Source: JAAYJK01 sp964501655 (lineage in GTDB: Bacteria > Bacillota > Syntrophomonadia > Syntrophomonadales > Syntrophomonadaceae). Taken from it: 5,068 nt of DNA. Every line of letters begins with the position of its first letter. Position 1 is the first letter of the stretch. The stretch spans positions 1 to 5,068 of the forward strand of contig CAZCTN010000060.1 of the NCBI GenBank assembly GCA_964501655.1. The letters run 5' to 3'. The notes under the pieces were generated by a model, which had not been told where the DNA came from, did not search any database, and was given only the letters and a program-made list of their open reading frames with translations. The translations under genes and the position numbers were made by a program. This document shows positions 1 to 5,068 of the stretch, piece by piece.

Positions 1-94
1 CTTTCTGCTCCAGCTTTTCCTGCCGCTCAGCTTTGCATTTAGCCTTTAGCTCGTCAACACTGATACCCTTCTCTTTAGCTTTCTGCTCCAGCTT
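1..94 (-). repeat. In-frame 78-base tandem coding repeat
   Basis: The 16-base string ctttctgctccagctt occurs identically at 1-16 and 79-94, exactly 78 bases (26 codons) apart and in frame. It encodes the KLEQK segment of the exported protein. Only one full period and the start of a second are visible, so the number of repeats is unknown. Confidence 0.6.
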
Positions 95-199
95 AAGCTC
101 TGCTTGAATTAAATCGTCTGCCTGAGCAAAACAAAATCCACCATACATGCTTGCTGATAAAACAAAAGACAGCAGTAGACTCAGTGCCGCTTTTCTCAA
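1..199 (-). CDS. Exported charged repeat protein, N-terminal part (continues past window edge)
   Basis: This frame was read directly from the sequence: TTG at 199-197 begins a frame open to the window edge (66 codons visible). The start is supported by an AAAGGAGG site at 214-207 with a 7-base gap, and by a promoter-like pair further upstream. Residues 1-27 look like a Sec signal peptide: a basic start (MRKAAL), a hydrophobic core, and an A-Q-A signal peptidase I site at 25-27. A lipobox is not apparent. The mature part is rich in Lys, Glu, Ala and Gln and is predicted helical. The motif KLEQK occurs at residues 36-40 and again at 62-66, giving a 26-residue period that includes GISVDELKAK. 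The family is not recognised; a surface or periplasmic coiled-coil repeat protein is the most that can be said. It is separated from the helicase remnant by about 150 bases and probably transcribed alone. Confidence 0.8.
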   Translation of the reverse strand, partial: MRKAALSLLLSFVLSASMYGGFCFAQADDLIQAELKLEQKAKEKGISVDELKAKCKAERQEKLEQK

Positions 200-235
200 A
201 TTCTCACCTCCTTTCTCCTAATCATATTATTAACA

Positions 236-263
236 AATATACTCTGCTAAATCGCTACTTCAA
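236..263 (-). promoter_or_regulatory. Putative sigma-A type promoter of the exported repeat protein
   Basis: Reading the minus strand there is a -35 box TTGAAG (263-258), a 16-base spacer and a -10 box TATATT (241-236). Transcription would begin near 229, leaving about 30 bases of leader that contains the AAAGGAGG ribosome binding site. The match is by eye against the TTGACA/TATAAT consensus (4/6 and 5/6). Confidence 0.45.
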
Positions 264-355
264 AAAGAAAAAGGTGGAAAGATATATTTGATATGAATCA
301 TCTGTCAGCAGGCATCGATCAAACAAGGTATGGAAATCTTAGTCTTTCTACAGCT

Positions 356-1015
356 TCATTGAAAATCGATGTACCCTAGCCGCTTCATGCGTTCAGTATA
401 ATTTTGCATAACCGCAAAAATTGCCTCCCGTTTAGGAGAATTCTTGGGCAGCGCCTGCCGTCCCTCTGGGACGTTGTTTCTCATTCTTCCAACCCGGTCG
501 GCATTTTGGTATTCTTCTGGTTCCATATAATTACAGGCTTTAATCCAATCCATCTCATCCAATAAAAACTGTTTATTCTTCTGATCGATCAGATTTACCG
601 CTGGATAAATCTTTTGCATTTCCGCTATGCACTGAGCCATCACATCATATTTTTTATTATTGTTTATTTCATATTTACGGCCGGTTCTCTTCTTGTATCT
701 CGCATAATACTTGTGCATCAAACTATCCATGGTGGTAATATCTATCTTCTCGCCATCAGCTTGAAAAAGACTTTCAAAGCCTATCTGGCTTTCTTCCTCA
801 ACCTTGCTATACAAATACTTGAAATAATTGACCAGGGTTTTATTGTAGGTAACCAACAATATCCGGTCATCCACGTCAAAGCAGTAATTATGTAATAAAA
901 ACGGCAGGCGGGTAACAGCAATGGTAGTTTTCCCTGAGCCAGCCACGCCTTTTAATAAAGTATGTCCGTTCGGTTTGGCATTGATAATCCGCTTTTGTTC
1001 CTGGTTTAGCTGCAA
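356..1015 (-). pseudogene. UvrD/Rep-like superfamily 1 helicase, N-terminal fragment (truncated)
   Basis: A 219-residue frame carries the start of an SF1A helicase ATPase core. A Q-motif-like LNQEQKRII lies at residues 3-11, Walker A GVAGSGKT at 23-30, a motif Ia-like ILLVTYNKTL at 52-61, and a motif Ib-like segment ending TTMDSL near 94-99. The frame ends in GYIDFQ then TGA. In this family an IDF-x-D segment normally leads into Walker B (DExQD), so motifs II to VI and the whole second RecA domain are missing. Intact relatives are usually some 600 residues or more. No helicase-like sequence was found in any frame between 355 and 200, which points to a deletion and not to a single frameshift. 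The fragment could bind ATP but should not unwind DNA. A GTG at 1024 would lengthen it by three residues, but GGAGG at 1028-1024 overlaps that codon and sits 8 bases before the TTG at 1015, so TTG is preferred. Confidence 0.75.
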
Positions 1016-1023
1016 TATGGTCA

Positions 1024-1028
1024 CCTCC
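1024..1028 (-). promoter_or_regulatory. Ribosome binding site deciding the helicase-fragment start
   Basis: GGAGG on the minus strand ends inside the GTG that would otherwise be the longest start, so that GTG cannot be the initiation codon served by this site. The spacing to TTG at 1015 is 8 bases, which is close to ideal. Confidence 0.6.
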
Positions 1029-1066
1029 GGTGAAAATAGGTATATCTAGGGGTTAATCGTCTAGTT

Positions 1067-1293
1067 TTATGGATAATAAGAAGCAGCAAAATACTTTCTT
1101 AATAAATCCGTGTTGTGATTTGAATCACCGATATTGTCAACAACCCCGTCCCCCCAGCACATACTCCATGTACATTTAATAATAAAACTTAACCACTTAT
1201 ACTTTTCATCAAAGCTAAATATTGGCCTTCGTCTTCTTTAAGCTTATTAAATTCTTCTCTCCATCCTAATTCACCCGGCAGATTATAGGCCCT
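1067..1293 (-). pseudogene. Degraded, frameshifted coding remnant with CWGDG motif tail
   Basis: Two overlapping minus-strand frames appear to be pieces of one gene. The first runs from just after TGA 1296-1294 to TAA 1191-1189 and includes YNLPGELGWREEFNKLK. The second is open to TAA 1069-1067 and includes FDEKYKWLSFI, CTWSMCWGDGVVDNI and the end LLRKYFAASYYP. Adding a single T in the T-run near 1221-1223 would join them into about 75 codons of plausible protein (…EGQY then FSFDEKYKW…). Neither piece has a usable start or ribosome binding site. The C-x-G-[DE]-G-x-x-DNI tail resembles the orphan frame at 1921-1778. The remnant begins 10 bases after the HIT stop codon. The family is not recognised, so this is called a decayed gene or a detached C-terminus. 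Confidence 0.5.
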
Positions 1294-1303
1294 TCAAGTA
1301 TCT

Positions 1304-1672
1304 CTAATAAATTCGCTTAGAAGGTATAACTCCCCGGACACCTCCGCGTGGATTATCGATATCGCCAATATAGCGAGGAATCAAGTGAACGTGCAAATGA
1401 AAAACAGTTTGTCCGGCCGCCTCCCCGCAATTAATTCCAATATTATAACCATCCGGTTTAAACTTATTGTCAAGCAATTCCTTGCACTCTTCTATTAGAT
1501 CATTCAATGCCTTTCGCTCTTTCGGGGTACTAGTCCAGAAGTCCTCCACATGCCTGTAAGGAATGATTAGCATATGCCCCTCGTTAACGGGGTATCTATC
1601 GTAAATTGCATAGGCCAGATCATTCGATAGTATGATTTCGTTGGGGTTACAAAATGGGCAGACTGAATTCAT
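1304..1672 (-). CDS. HIT (histidine triad) family nucleotide hydrolase/transferase
   Basis: This 122-residue protein shows the full histidine triad H92-L-H94-V-H96-L-I-P-R near its C-terminus, with the middle His the expected nucleophile attacking a nucleotide alpha-phosphate. An N-terminal CPFC pair (Cys5, Cys8) and later His residues would bind structural zinc. Other family marks are DRYPVNEGHMLIIP at about 25-38, the GINCGEAAGQ stretch before the triad, and a C-terminal GGVRGVIP. Length is normal for the family and nothing is disrupted. The likely substrates are dinucleoside polyphosphates, nucleoside phosphoramidates or adenylated molecules; the sequence does not say which. A TTG at 1684 would add four residues but overlaps GGAGG (1682-1678), which sits 5 bases before ATG 1672, so ATG is preferred. 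The gene lies between two decayed remnants, about 270 bases beyond HerA, and may or may not be cotranscribed with it. Confidence 0.9.
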   Translation of the reverse strand: MNSVCPFCNPNEIILSNDLAYAIYDRYPVNEGHMLIIPYRHVEDFWTSTPKERKALNDLIEECKELLDNKFKPDGYNIGINCGEAAGQTVFHLHVHLIPRYIGDIDNPRGGVRGVIPSKRIY

Positions 1673-1677
1673 GATTT

Positions 1678-1682
1678 CCTCC
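1678..1682 (-). promoter_or_regulatory. Ribosome binding site deciding the HIT start
   Basis: GGAGG lies 5 bases before the ATG at 1672-1670 and overlaps the upstream TTG at 1684-1682, so it selects the ATG. The frame is also open upstream for 30 codons back to a TAA at 1765-1763, but contains no ATG or GTG there. Confidence 0.6.
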
Positions 1683-1777
1683 AAAGTCTCAATTGGTATA
1701 AGGATAACCTCGATAATTTTTATCCCTTCAAGTTTTCTGTGAGGGTAGATACTACAATGCTTTTATTTTTGTACATA

Positions 1778-1921
1778 TCAAGGGAACAGTGTTCTTAAAT
1801 TATCGTACATACCGTATTTAATATTGTCGGTAATCCCTTCCCCCTGACACTGTTCGCACCTTATATATCCAGCGTGGCTGCCTCTGGCATCTTGTAGAAA
1901 AACTGGTTCATTGACTATAAA
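1778..1921 (-). pseudogene. Orphan 47-codon frame with CEQCQGEG motif, no start
   Basis: After the HerA stop (1942-1940) and a second in-frame TAA at 1924-1922, a frame of 47 codons runs to TGA 1780-1778. It reads like protein: VNEPVFLQDARG near its start, then RCEQCQGEGITDNI, ending in YDNLRTLFP. There is no in-frame ATG, GTG or TTG before the Cys motif and no ribosome binding site, so it is probably the leftover C-terminus of a lost gene. The C-x2-C-x-G-x-G pattern recalls half of a zinc ribbon. It shares C-x-G-[DE]-G-[IV]-x-D-N-I and a Leu/Arg/Phe-rich ending with the remnant at 1293-1067. No family is recognised. Confidence 0.45.
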
Positions 1922-1939
1922 TTAAACAGAAGATAGATT

Positions 1940-3652
1940 TTACCTTGATTGCTTCCTAAGCGCTTCAATTGCATCTGAAATTACATCGGATGTAGAATCA
2001 CGCTGCCATTCATCCCAGAAATCAATGGTTGCGCTGTTAGGTTCACAAGATGGTTTTGACATCTTAATTCTGCTTGGAAGTAATGAAGCATCCCCAACAA
2101 CTAAAGCTTCACCTATATCAAGAATTGGTAATAAATCCGCATATCCACCCAGACTATCGGGTAAAAGTCTTTTGATCACGGCCTGATCCTCTGCGTTTGT
2201 TAGCCGCATTGCAACAAAATTATTGCTTTGACTTAAAATAGTTCGGTTGACTTCTGCCGGACGCTGGCTAATTACAACTAACCCTATTCCGTATTTACGG
2301 CCTTCTTTTGCAATTCGTTCAAAGTTCTGAAGGCCTGCATCTTCTAACGAATTTCTAGTTTTCCCTGGAAGATATAAATGTGCTTCATCACAAAATAGTG
2401 CTATAGGGTGCCGATTTTCTTTTTTAATCCATTGCTGAATTGAAAATACAATTCGTCCAACTAAACTAACCATTAAAGGGAGAACGTCAGAAGGTACTTC
2501 GGAAAAATCAATTATCTTAACGCCTTTATTTAATTGTAAACTACTGGAATGCATCAAAACTTTGCTAAGATGTTCCATATATTCATAGGCCAATAATTCT
2601 GGACTTTCATTAAAAAGGAAATTAAGTCGTTTGTCACTTTTTTTGGATTCCAAACGTTGAATAAATCGTGTTAATTTACTATGTAACGGACCCTGTTTTT
2701 CTGTTCTTGCACCGGGGACCATTTCTTCATCTAATCTTTTAAATTCAACAAGCAATTCTGATAATTTGTAAGGAACAGGGCTATCAATTGTGAAACTTCC
2801 GACAACATCTGTTTTACCGAGCATTTCAAGATTTTTCCGTTTTTGCTCTATAACTGCATTTGAAAAAGCCATTGCTTGATTGGGAGCATTATTATCACTT
2901 CGATCAAGCATTAAAGATATCATTTCTTCATAGGTCAACAACCAATAAGGGAGAAATAGTATTCCACCTGTACTGACGTCGTTAGGCCCTGCAATTTTTA
3001 TATGCTGAAAGCCGCTACCGTTAAGAGATGCATATTCGCCGTGAATATCAAAAACGAGGATATTTGCAGAGGGGAGTTTGGCTATCTGTTCAAGAAGTCT
3101 AGCTACGGTCCATGATTTCCCTGAACCGGTGCTTCCAACTATCACAGCATGTCGTTGAAAAAACTTGTTCCCATCAAGCCATGCTTCTGCATTCTCGTCG
3201 AGGGTATAGTGGCCCAATGAGAGCGGATTTTTACTTTCTATCGCCATTTGAGAAATGGCTTTCATAAAGCCAGTCAACCTTTCTCCATATAACATAAAAC
3301 AATCAGCATCTATTTCAGGTACCGTTTCTAAAGTTCGTTTAAATACATTAGTTTTTGTTCCGGACTTATCAAGATGAGTCCCTATGAGAGTCGCTTTGAC
3401 AACGTTTTGAATGCTGTATATTGGTTGATTATCTTCATCAATTGAATCAATTGATGAATTCCGCATTATTTTATTTACTAAAGCGATAAGATGCTGCCCA
3501 ACTTTTGAGCTTTGAATAACCACAAGGTGATTCACCTGCATCCTTTTTAGTTTTTCTTCATTTTCAATTTTGATTATAATGTTTGCGGTATCGACACTTT
3601 CAACAATGCCAATCTTGTCAGGCGATTCTTTCTCAAAATCAAAAATAGCCAT
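1940..3652 (-). CDS. herA: HerA-type hexameric ATPase/translocase of a SIR2-HerA defence pair
   Basis: This 570-residue protein has HerA/FtsK-fold layout. An N-terminal HAS-barrel-like beta region (about 1-110) precedes the RecA-like core, with Walker A GSTGSGKS at 173-180, the HerA-typical FDIHGEY at 201-207, Walker B ending DEAH at 422-425, a candidate arginine finger in AKEGRKYG (Arg452), and the sensor-like ISQRP at 461-465. Length is typical and no motif is damaged. HerA proteins form hexameric rings that pump DNA with NurA nuclease; there is no NurA here. Instead a SIR2 gene lies immediately upstream, matching the defence pairing in which a HerA ring assembles with SIR2 and is needed for its anti-phage activity. 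The ATG is well set: AGGAGG (3665-3660) is 7 bases upstream. The SIR2 stop is 12 bases upstream and overlaps that site, so translation is probably coupled. Confidence 0.93.
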   Translation of the reverse strand: MAIFDFEKESPDKIGIVESVDTANIIIKIENEEKLKRMQVNHLVVIQSSKVGQHLIALVNKIMRNSSIDSIDEDNQPIYSIQNVVKATLIGTHLDKSGTKTNVFKRTLETVPEIDADCFMLYGERLTGFMKAISQMAIESKNPLSLGHYTLDENAEAWLDGNKFFQRHAVIVGSTGSGKSWTVARLLEQIAKLPSANILVFDIHGEYASLNGSGFQHIKIAGPNDVSTGGILFLPYWLLTYEEMISLMLDRSDNNAPNQAMAFSNAVIEQKRKNLEMLGKTDVVGSFTIDSPVPYKLSELLVEFKRLDEEMVPGARTEKQGPLHSKLTRFIQRLESKKSDKRLNFLFNESPELLAYEYMEHLSKVLMHSSSLQLNKGVKIIDFSEVPSDVLPLMVSLVGRIVFSIQQWIKKENRHPIALFCDEAHLYLPGKTRNSLEDAGLQNFERIAKEGRKYGIGLVVISQRPAEVNRTILSQSNNFVAMRLTNAEDQAVIKRLLPDSLGGYADLLPILDIGEALVVGDASLLPSRIKMSKPSCEPNSATIDFWDEWQRDSTSDVISDAIEALRKQSR

Positions 3653-3658
3653 GATATT

Positions 3659-3667
3659 ACCTCCTTA
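3659..3667 (-). promoter_or_regulatory. HerA ribosome binding site embedded in the SIR2 stop codon
   Basis: The minus strand reads TAAGGAGGT, a near-perfect Shine-Dalgarno sequence whose first three bases are the SIR2 stop codon. Ribosomes ending SIR2 therefore sit on the HerA initiation region, a layout that favours coupled synthesis of complex partners. Confidence 0.75.
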
Positions 3668-4684
3668 TTCGAGCCACAACCTGTAAAATGAATCCAAGCT
3701 CCAATAGTCTTCTGGAAAATATTCATTTTCTGACTTACTGTAATGAACAATGGTTCCACCACCGCTTTTTTCGGAGATAATCAGACAATTACAGTCGTCA
3801 TCCTGTAAAAATAAATCTATAATTCGTGAAGTAACTTCTTTAGTTACTATAACAATGGGTTTGTTTCTATTTCTATTTTCATCAATAATTATGGGTTGAA
3901 CATGCTCATCGTTAAAACCATAACCGATACAAAGATATGATGGGGAGTTACGCAATGCTTTATCGGCTTCGGCTATAACAGTTCTAAAAGGGTCATTATG
4001 TGTTTCTTTGTATTTACCGTTTCCTGGGGTTACAATCAGCGGTAAATAGAAATCCGAAAAATCGGCATATTCGGGAAAATGTGTTGCTAAAATATTTTGG
4101 TTTGATTTGTGTTTAAACCAGTCTATTGAACCATGAACCTTAAACAGATTTATAGTTCTTTTTACTGTAGTTGCTTGTAAATTGCCAAAGCTCCTAATAT
4201 AGTTACCAGAGAATCCTGTTTCTATTTTGCCTTGAGCAAAATCAATAGAATACTCAATAAGTTGATCATAATTGGTAGTGATAATATTTGTTTCTCCAGC
4301 TCTTTGAACAAACTTTTTAAGAATCATGGTAAGAGCCGGATATTTTCCAAATCTAACGAAATCCAAAAATGCTTCACGATTTTTTTTATTAATGCATGAC
4401 CAAATCGTTGCTACTATTGAATTATGTATTTCATCTTTAAGCACGATGTTGTCTAAAGCTAATTCAAAGTTGCTGGTATTTTTCAGTTCAGCAACGAAAG
4501 CTTTCCAGCTGTCTTCACCATGGTAAATTGGCTCTAGTTTATTAACAATTTCTGTTGCCAATGCTTGCATTGATGGCAAGCCGTAGGGAACTGAGCCCCC
4601 ACTGCCGATTAGTATAGCTGGGCATCCATCTAATCTCCGTTGAAGGTTTGTTGCCAATTTTTCTAGTTTGTCATCTGTCTTCAA
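3665..4684 (-). CDS. SIR2-like NAD-consuming effector of a SIR2-HerA defence pair
   Basis: This 339-residue protein has the SIR2 Rossmann-type core. The nucleotide loop LIGSGGSVPYGLPS spans about 25-38 (GSGGS at 27-31), TTNYD lies at 136-140 with Asn138 in the position of the NAD-binding/catalytic Asn, KVHGS at 182-186 supplies the expected catalytic His184, and GYGFNDEH at 254-261 is a late nucleotide-contact motif. All key residues are present, so activity is expected. Defence SIR2 proteins cleave NAD+ and do not deacetylate; this one lacks the Cys4 zinc module of true sirtuins, although a few scattered Cys occur near 298-300. The downstream HerA gene and the overlap of signals identify the partner. 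The start is TTG at 4684, supported by GGAGG at 4695-4691 with a 6-base gap. There is no signal peptide or membrane segment, so the product should be cytoplasmic. Confidence 0.9.
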   Translation of the reverse strand: MKTDDKLEKLATNLQRRLDGCPAILIGSGGSVPYGLPSMQALATEIVNKLEPIYHGEDSWKAFVAELKNTSNFELALDNIVLKDEIHNSIVATIWSCINKKNREAFLDFVRFGKYPALTMILKKFVQRAGETNIITTNYDQLIEYSIDFAQGKIETGFSGNYIRSFGNLQATTVKRTINLFKVHGSIDWFKHKSNQNILATHFPEYADFSDFYLPLIVTPGNGKYKETHNDPFRTVIAEADKALRNSPSYLCIGYGFNDEHVQPIIIDENRNRNKPIVIVTKEVTSRIIDLFLQDDDCNCLIISEKSGGGTIVHYSKSENEYFPEDYWSLDSFYRLWLE

Positions 4685-4729
4685 GTTTAACCTCCCTTCT
4701 ATTGAGACTTCTATCCAACTGTTCCGAAA

Positions 4730-4743
4730 TTATTTTAAAATAA
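4730..4743. repeat. Perfect 14-base AT-only palindrome in the SIR2 leader region
   Basis: ttattttaaaataa is its own reverse complement and covers the proposed -10 box. It might be an operator half-site pair or just AT-rich promoter DNA; it has no loop or following T-run oriented as a normal terminator. Confidence 0.4.
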
Positions 4744-4761
4744 ACTGGCAGTTTCTGTATA
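4732..4761 (-). promoter_or_regulatory. Putative promoter of the SIR2-HerA operon
   Basis: On the minus strand a -35-like TATACA (4761-4756), an 18-base spacer and a -10-like TAAAAT (4737-4732) give a start near 4725 and a leader of about 40 bases before the TTG. The match is moderate (4/6 and 5/6). The short gap after the helicase means read-through from that gene is also possible. Confidence 0.35.
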
Positions 4762-4832
4762 ACTTCTATGTAAAATAATTCTATTCCTGCATATAAATCC
4801 TATTTTCAGCATTAACTAAAGTATTGTCGCAC

Positions 4833-5068
4833 TTACACCGTCACAGCCTCTTTCAGCACAAACCCCGGCATGGGCTCGTGCATTTTCCAGACAATACTTA
4901 TAGGGGCGGAGCCGTAATGGCTTAGATAATCAGCTAAACCAATACATGTGTAGGGTACCGCTGCCTGTCCGTCCTTTTTATAATCCCTCACAAAAATAAG
5001 CACTCGGTTGCCGTTGTTTTGTTGATTAATGTATCTTTGCCCGGTAGCCGATCCTACACTGGTTATGC
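4833..5068 (-). CDS. DUF3427-containing DEAD/DEAH-type helicase, C-terminal end (starts beyond window)
   Basis: Only the last 77 residues are present, read from the minus strand to TAA 4835-4833. They match the pattern I know for the DUF3427 domain: a strand RVLIFVRDYKK at about 21-31, then PYTCIGLADYLSHYGS at about 38-53, then PISIVWKM and a closing PMPGFVLKEA. DUF3427 usually sits at the C-terminus of large superfamily 2 helicases, often with an N-terminal phospholipase-D-like nuclease domain, and such proteins recur in restriction and defence contexts. The helicase motifs themselves lie outside this window, so the full domain order cannot be confirmed. The gene ends about 150 bases before SIR2 and runs in the same direction. 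By eye its codons look less AT-rich than those of SIR2-HerA. Confidence 0.75.
   Translation of the reverse strand, partial: ITSVGSATGQRYINQQNNGNRVLIFVRDYKKDGQAAVPYTCIGLADYLSHYGSAPISIVWKMHEPMPGFVLKEAVTV

Noticed and set aside
200..355. Hidden gene in the spacer between the exported protein and the helicase fragment
   Set aside because: All frames are short and broken; only the promoter and ribosome binding site of the exported protein are supported.
286..358. Read-through of the TGA ending the helicase fragment (selenocysteine or suppression)
   Set aside because: The frame after TGA does not resemble the Walker B region and meets another TGA within about 17 codons.
614..895. 93-codon plus-strand frame
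   Set aside because: It lies antisense within the helicase fragment, whose frame has clear SF1 motifs; its product is a low-information hydrophobic shadow without a ribosome binding site.
1126..1165. G/C-rich run as a terminator or G-quadruplex
   Set aside because: It lacks a stable inverted repeat with a following T-run, and the G-run on the minus strand is explained by Gly/Trp codons of the coding remnant.
1685..1777. Promoter for HIT built on TTGAAG near 1730
   Set aside because: No -10 hexamer at 16-18 bases matched well; the best candidate needs a 19-base spacer and matches only 4 of 6.
3574..3762. 62-codon minus-strand frame across the SIR2-HerA junction
   Set aside because: It overlaps the ends of two well-supported genes in another frame and shows no motif of its own.
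4326..4526. 66-codon plus-strand frame
   Set aside because: Antisense to the SIR2 coding region, with no ribosome binding site or recognisable content.

Overview
The window looks like part of an accessory, defence-type region from a low-to-moderate-GC Firmicute (Bacillota). A sporulating clostridial or Negativicutes-like host is my guess from family resemblance and cannot be settled here. The host inference rests on strong GGAGG-type ribosome binding sites in front of every complete gene, repeated use of TTG starts, and the protein families present. Every recognisable gene lies on the minus strand, so transcription runs from right to left.

In transcription order: (1) 5068-4833 is the C-terminal end of a helicase carrying a DUF3427 domain, cut by the window edge. 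(2) 4684-3665 encodes a SIR2-like protein and (3) 3652-1940 encodes a HerA-type hexameric ATPase/translocase. These two form a tight two-gene operon in which the SIR2 stop codon is part of the HerA Shine-Dalgarno sequence. This is the known two-gene SIR2-HerA anti-phage architecture, in which HerA assembles with SIR2 and the SIR2 domain depletes NAD+ on infection. (4) 1921-1778 is an orphan 47-codon reading frame with a CxxCxGxG motif and no usable start. (5) 1672-1304 is a complete HIT-family nucleotide hydrolase/transferase. (6) 1293-1067 is a degraded coding remnant with a probable one-base frameshift. Its tail resembles the orphan in (4), so two copies of an unrecognised C-terminal motif lie within about 0.9 kb. 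(7) 1015-356 is the N-terminal third of a UvrD/Rep-like superfamily 1 helicase that stops just before the Walker B motif. (8) 199-1 is the N-terminus of an exported, charged, 26-residue-repeat protein, with its own good promoter and ribosome binding site.

The SIR2-HerA pair is the functional core of what can be read. The HIT gene also looks intact. The helicase N-terminus and the two short remnants suggest repeated gene gain and decay, as expected in a defence island. No tRNA, rRNA, CRISPR array, transposase, or convincing intrinsic terminator was seen. All non-coding gaps are below 300 bases.
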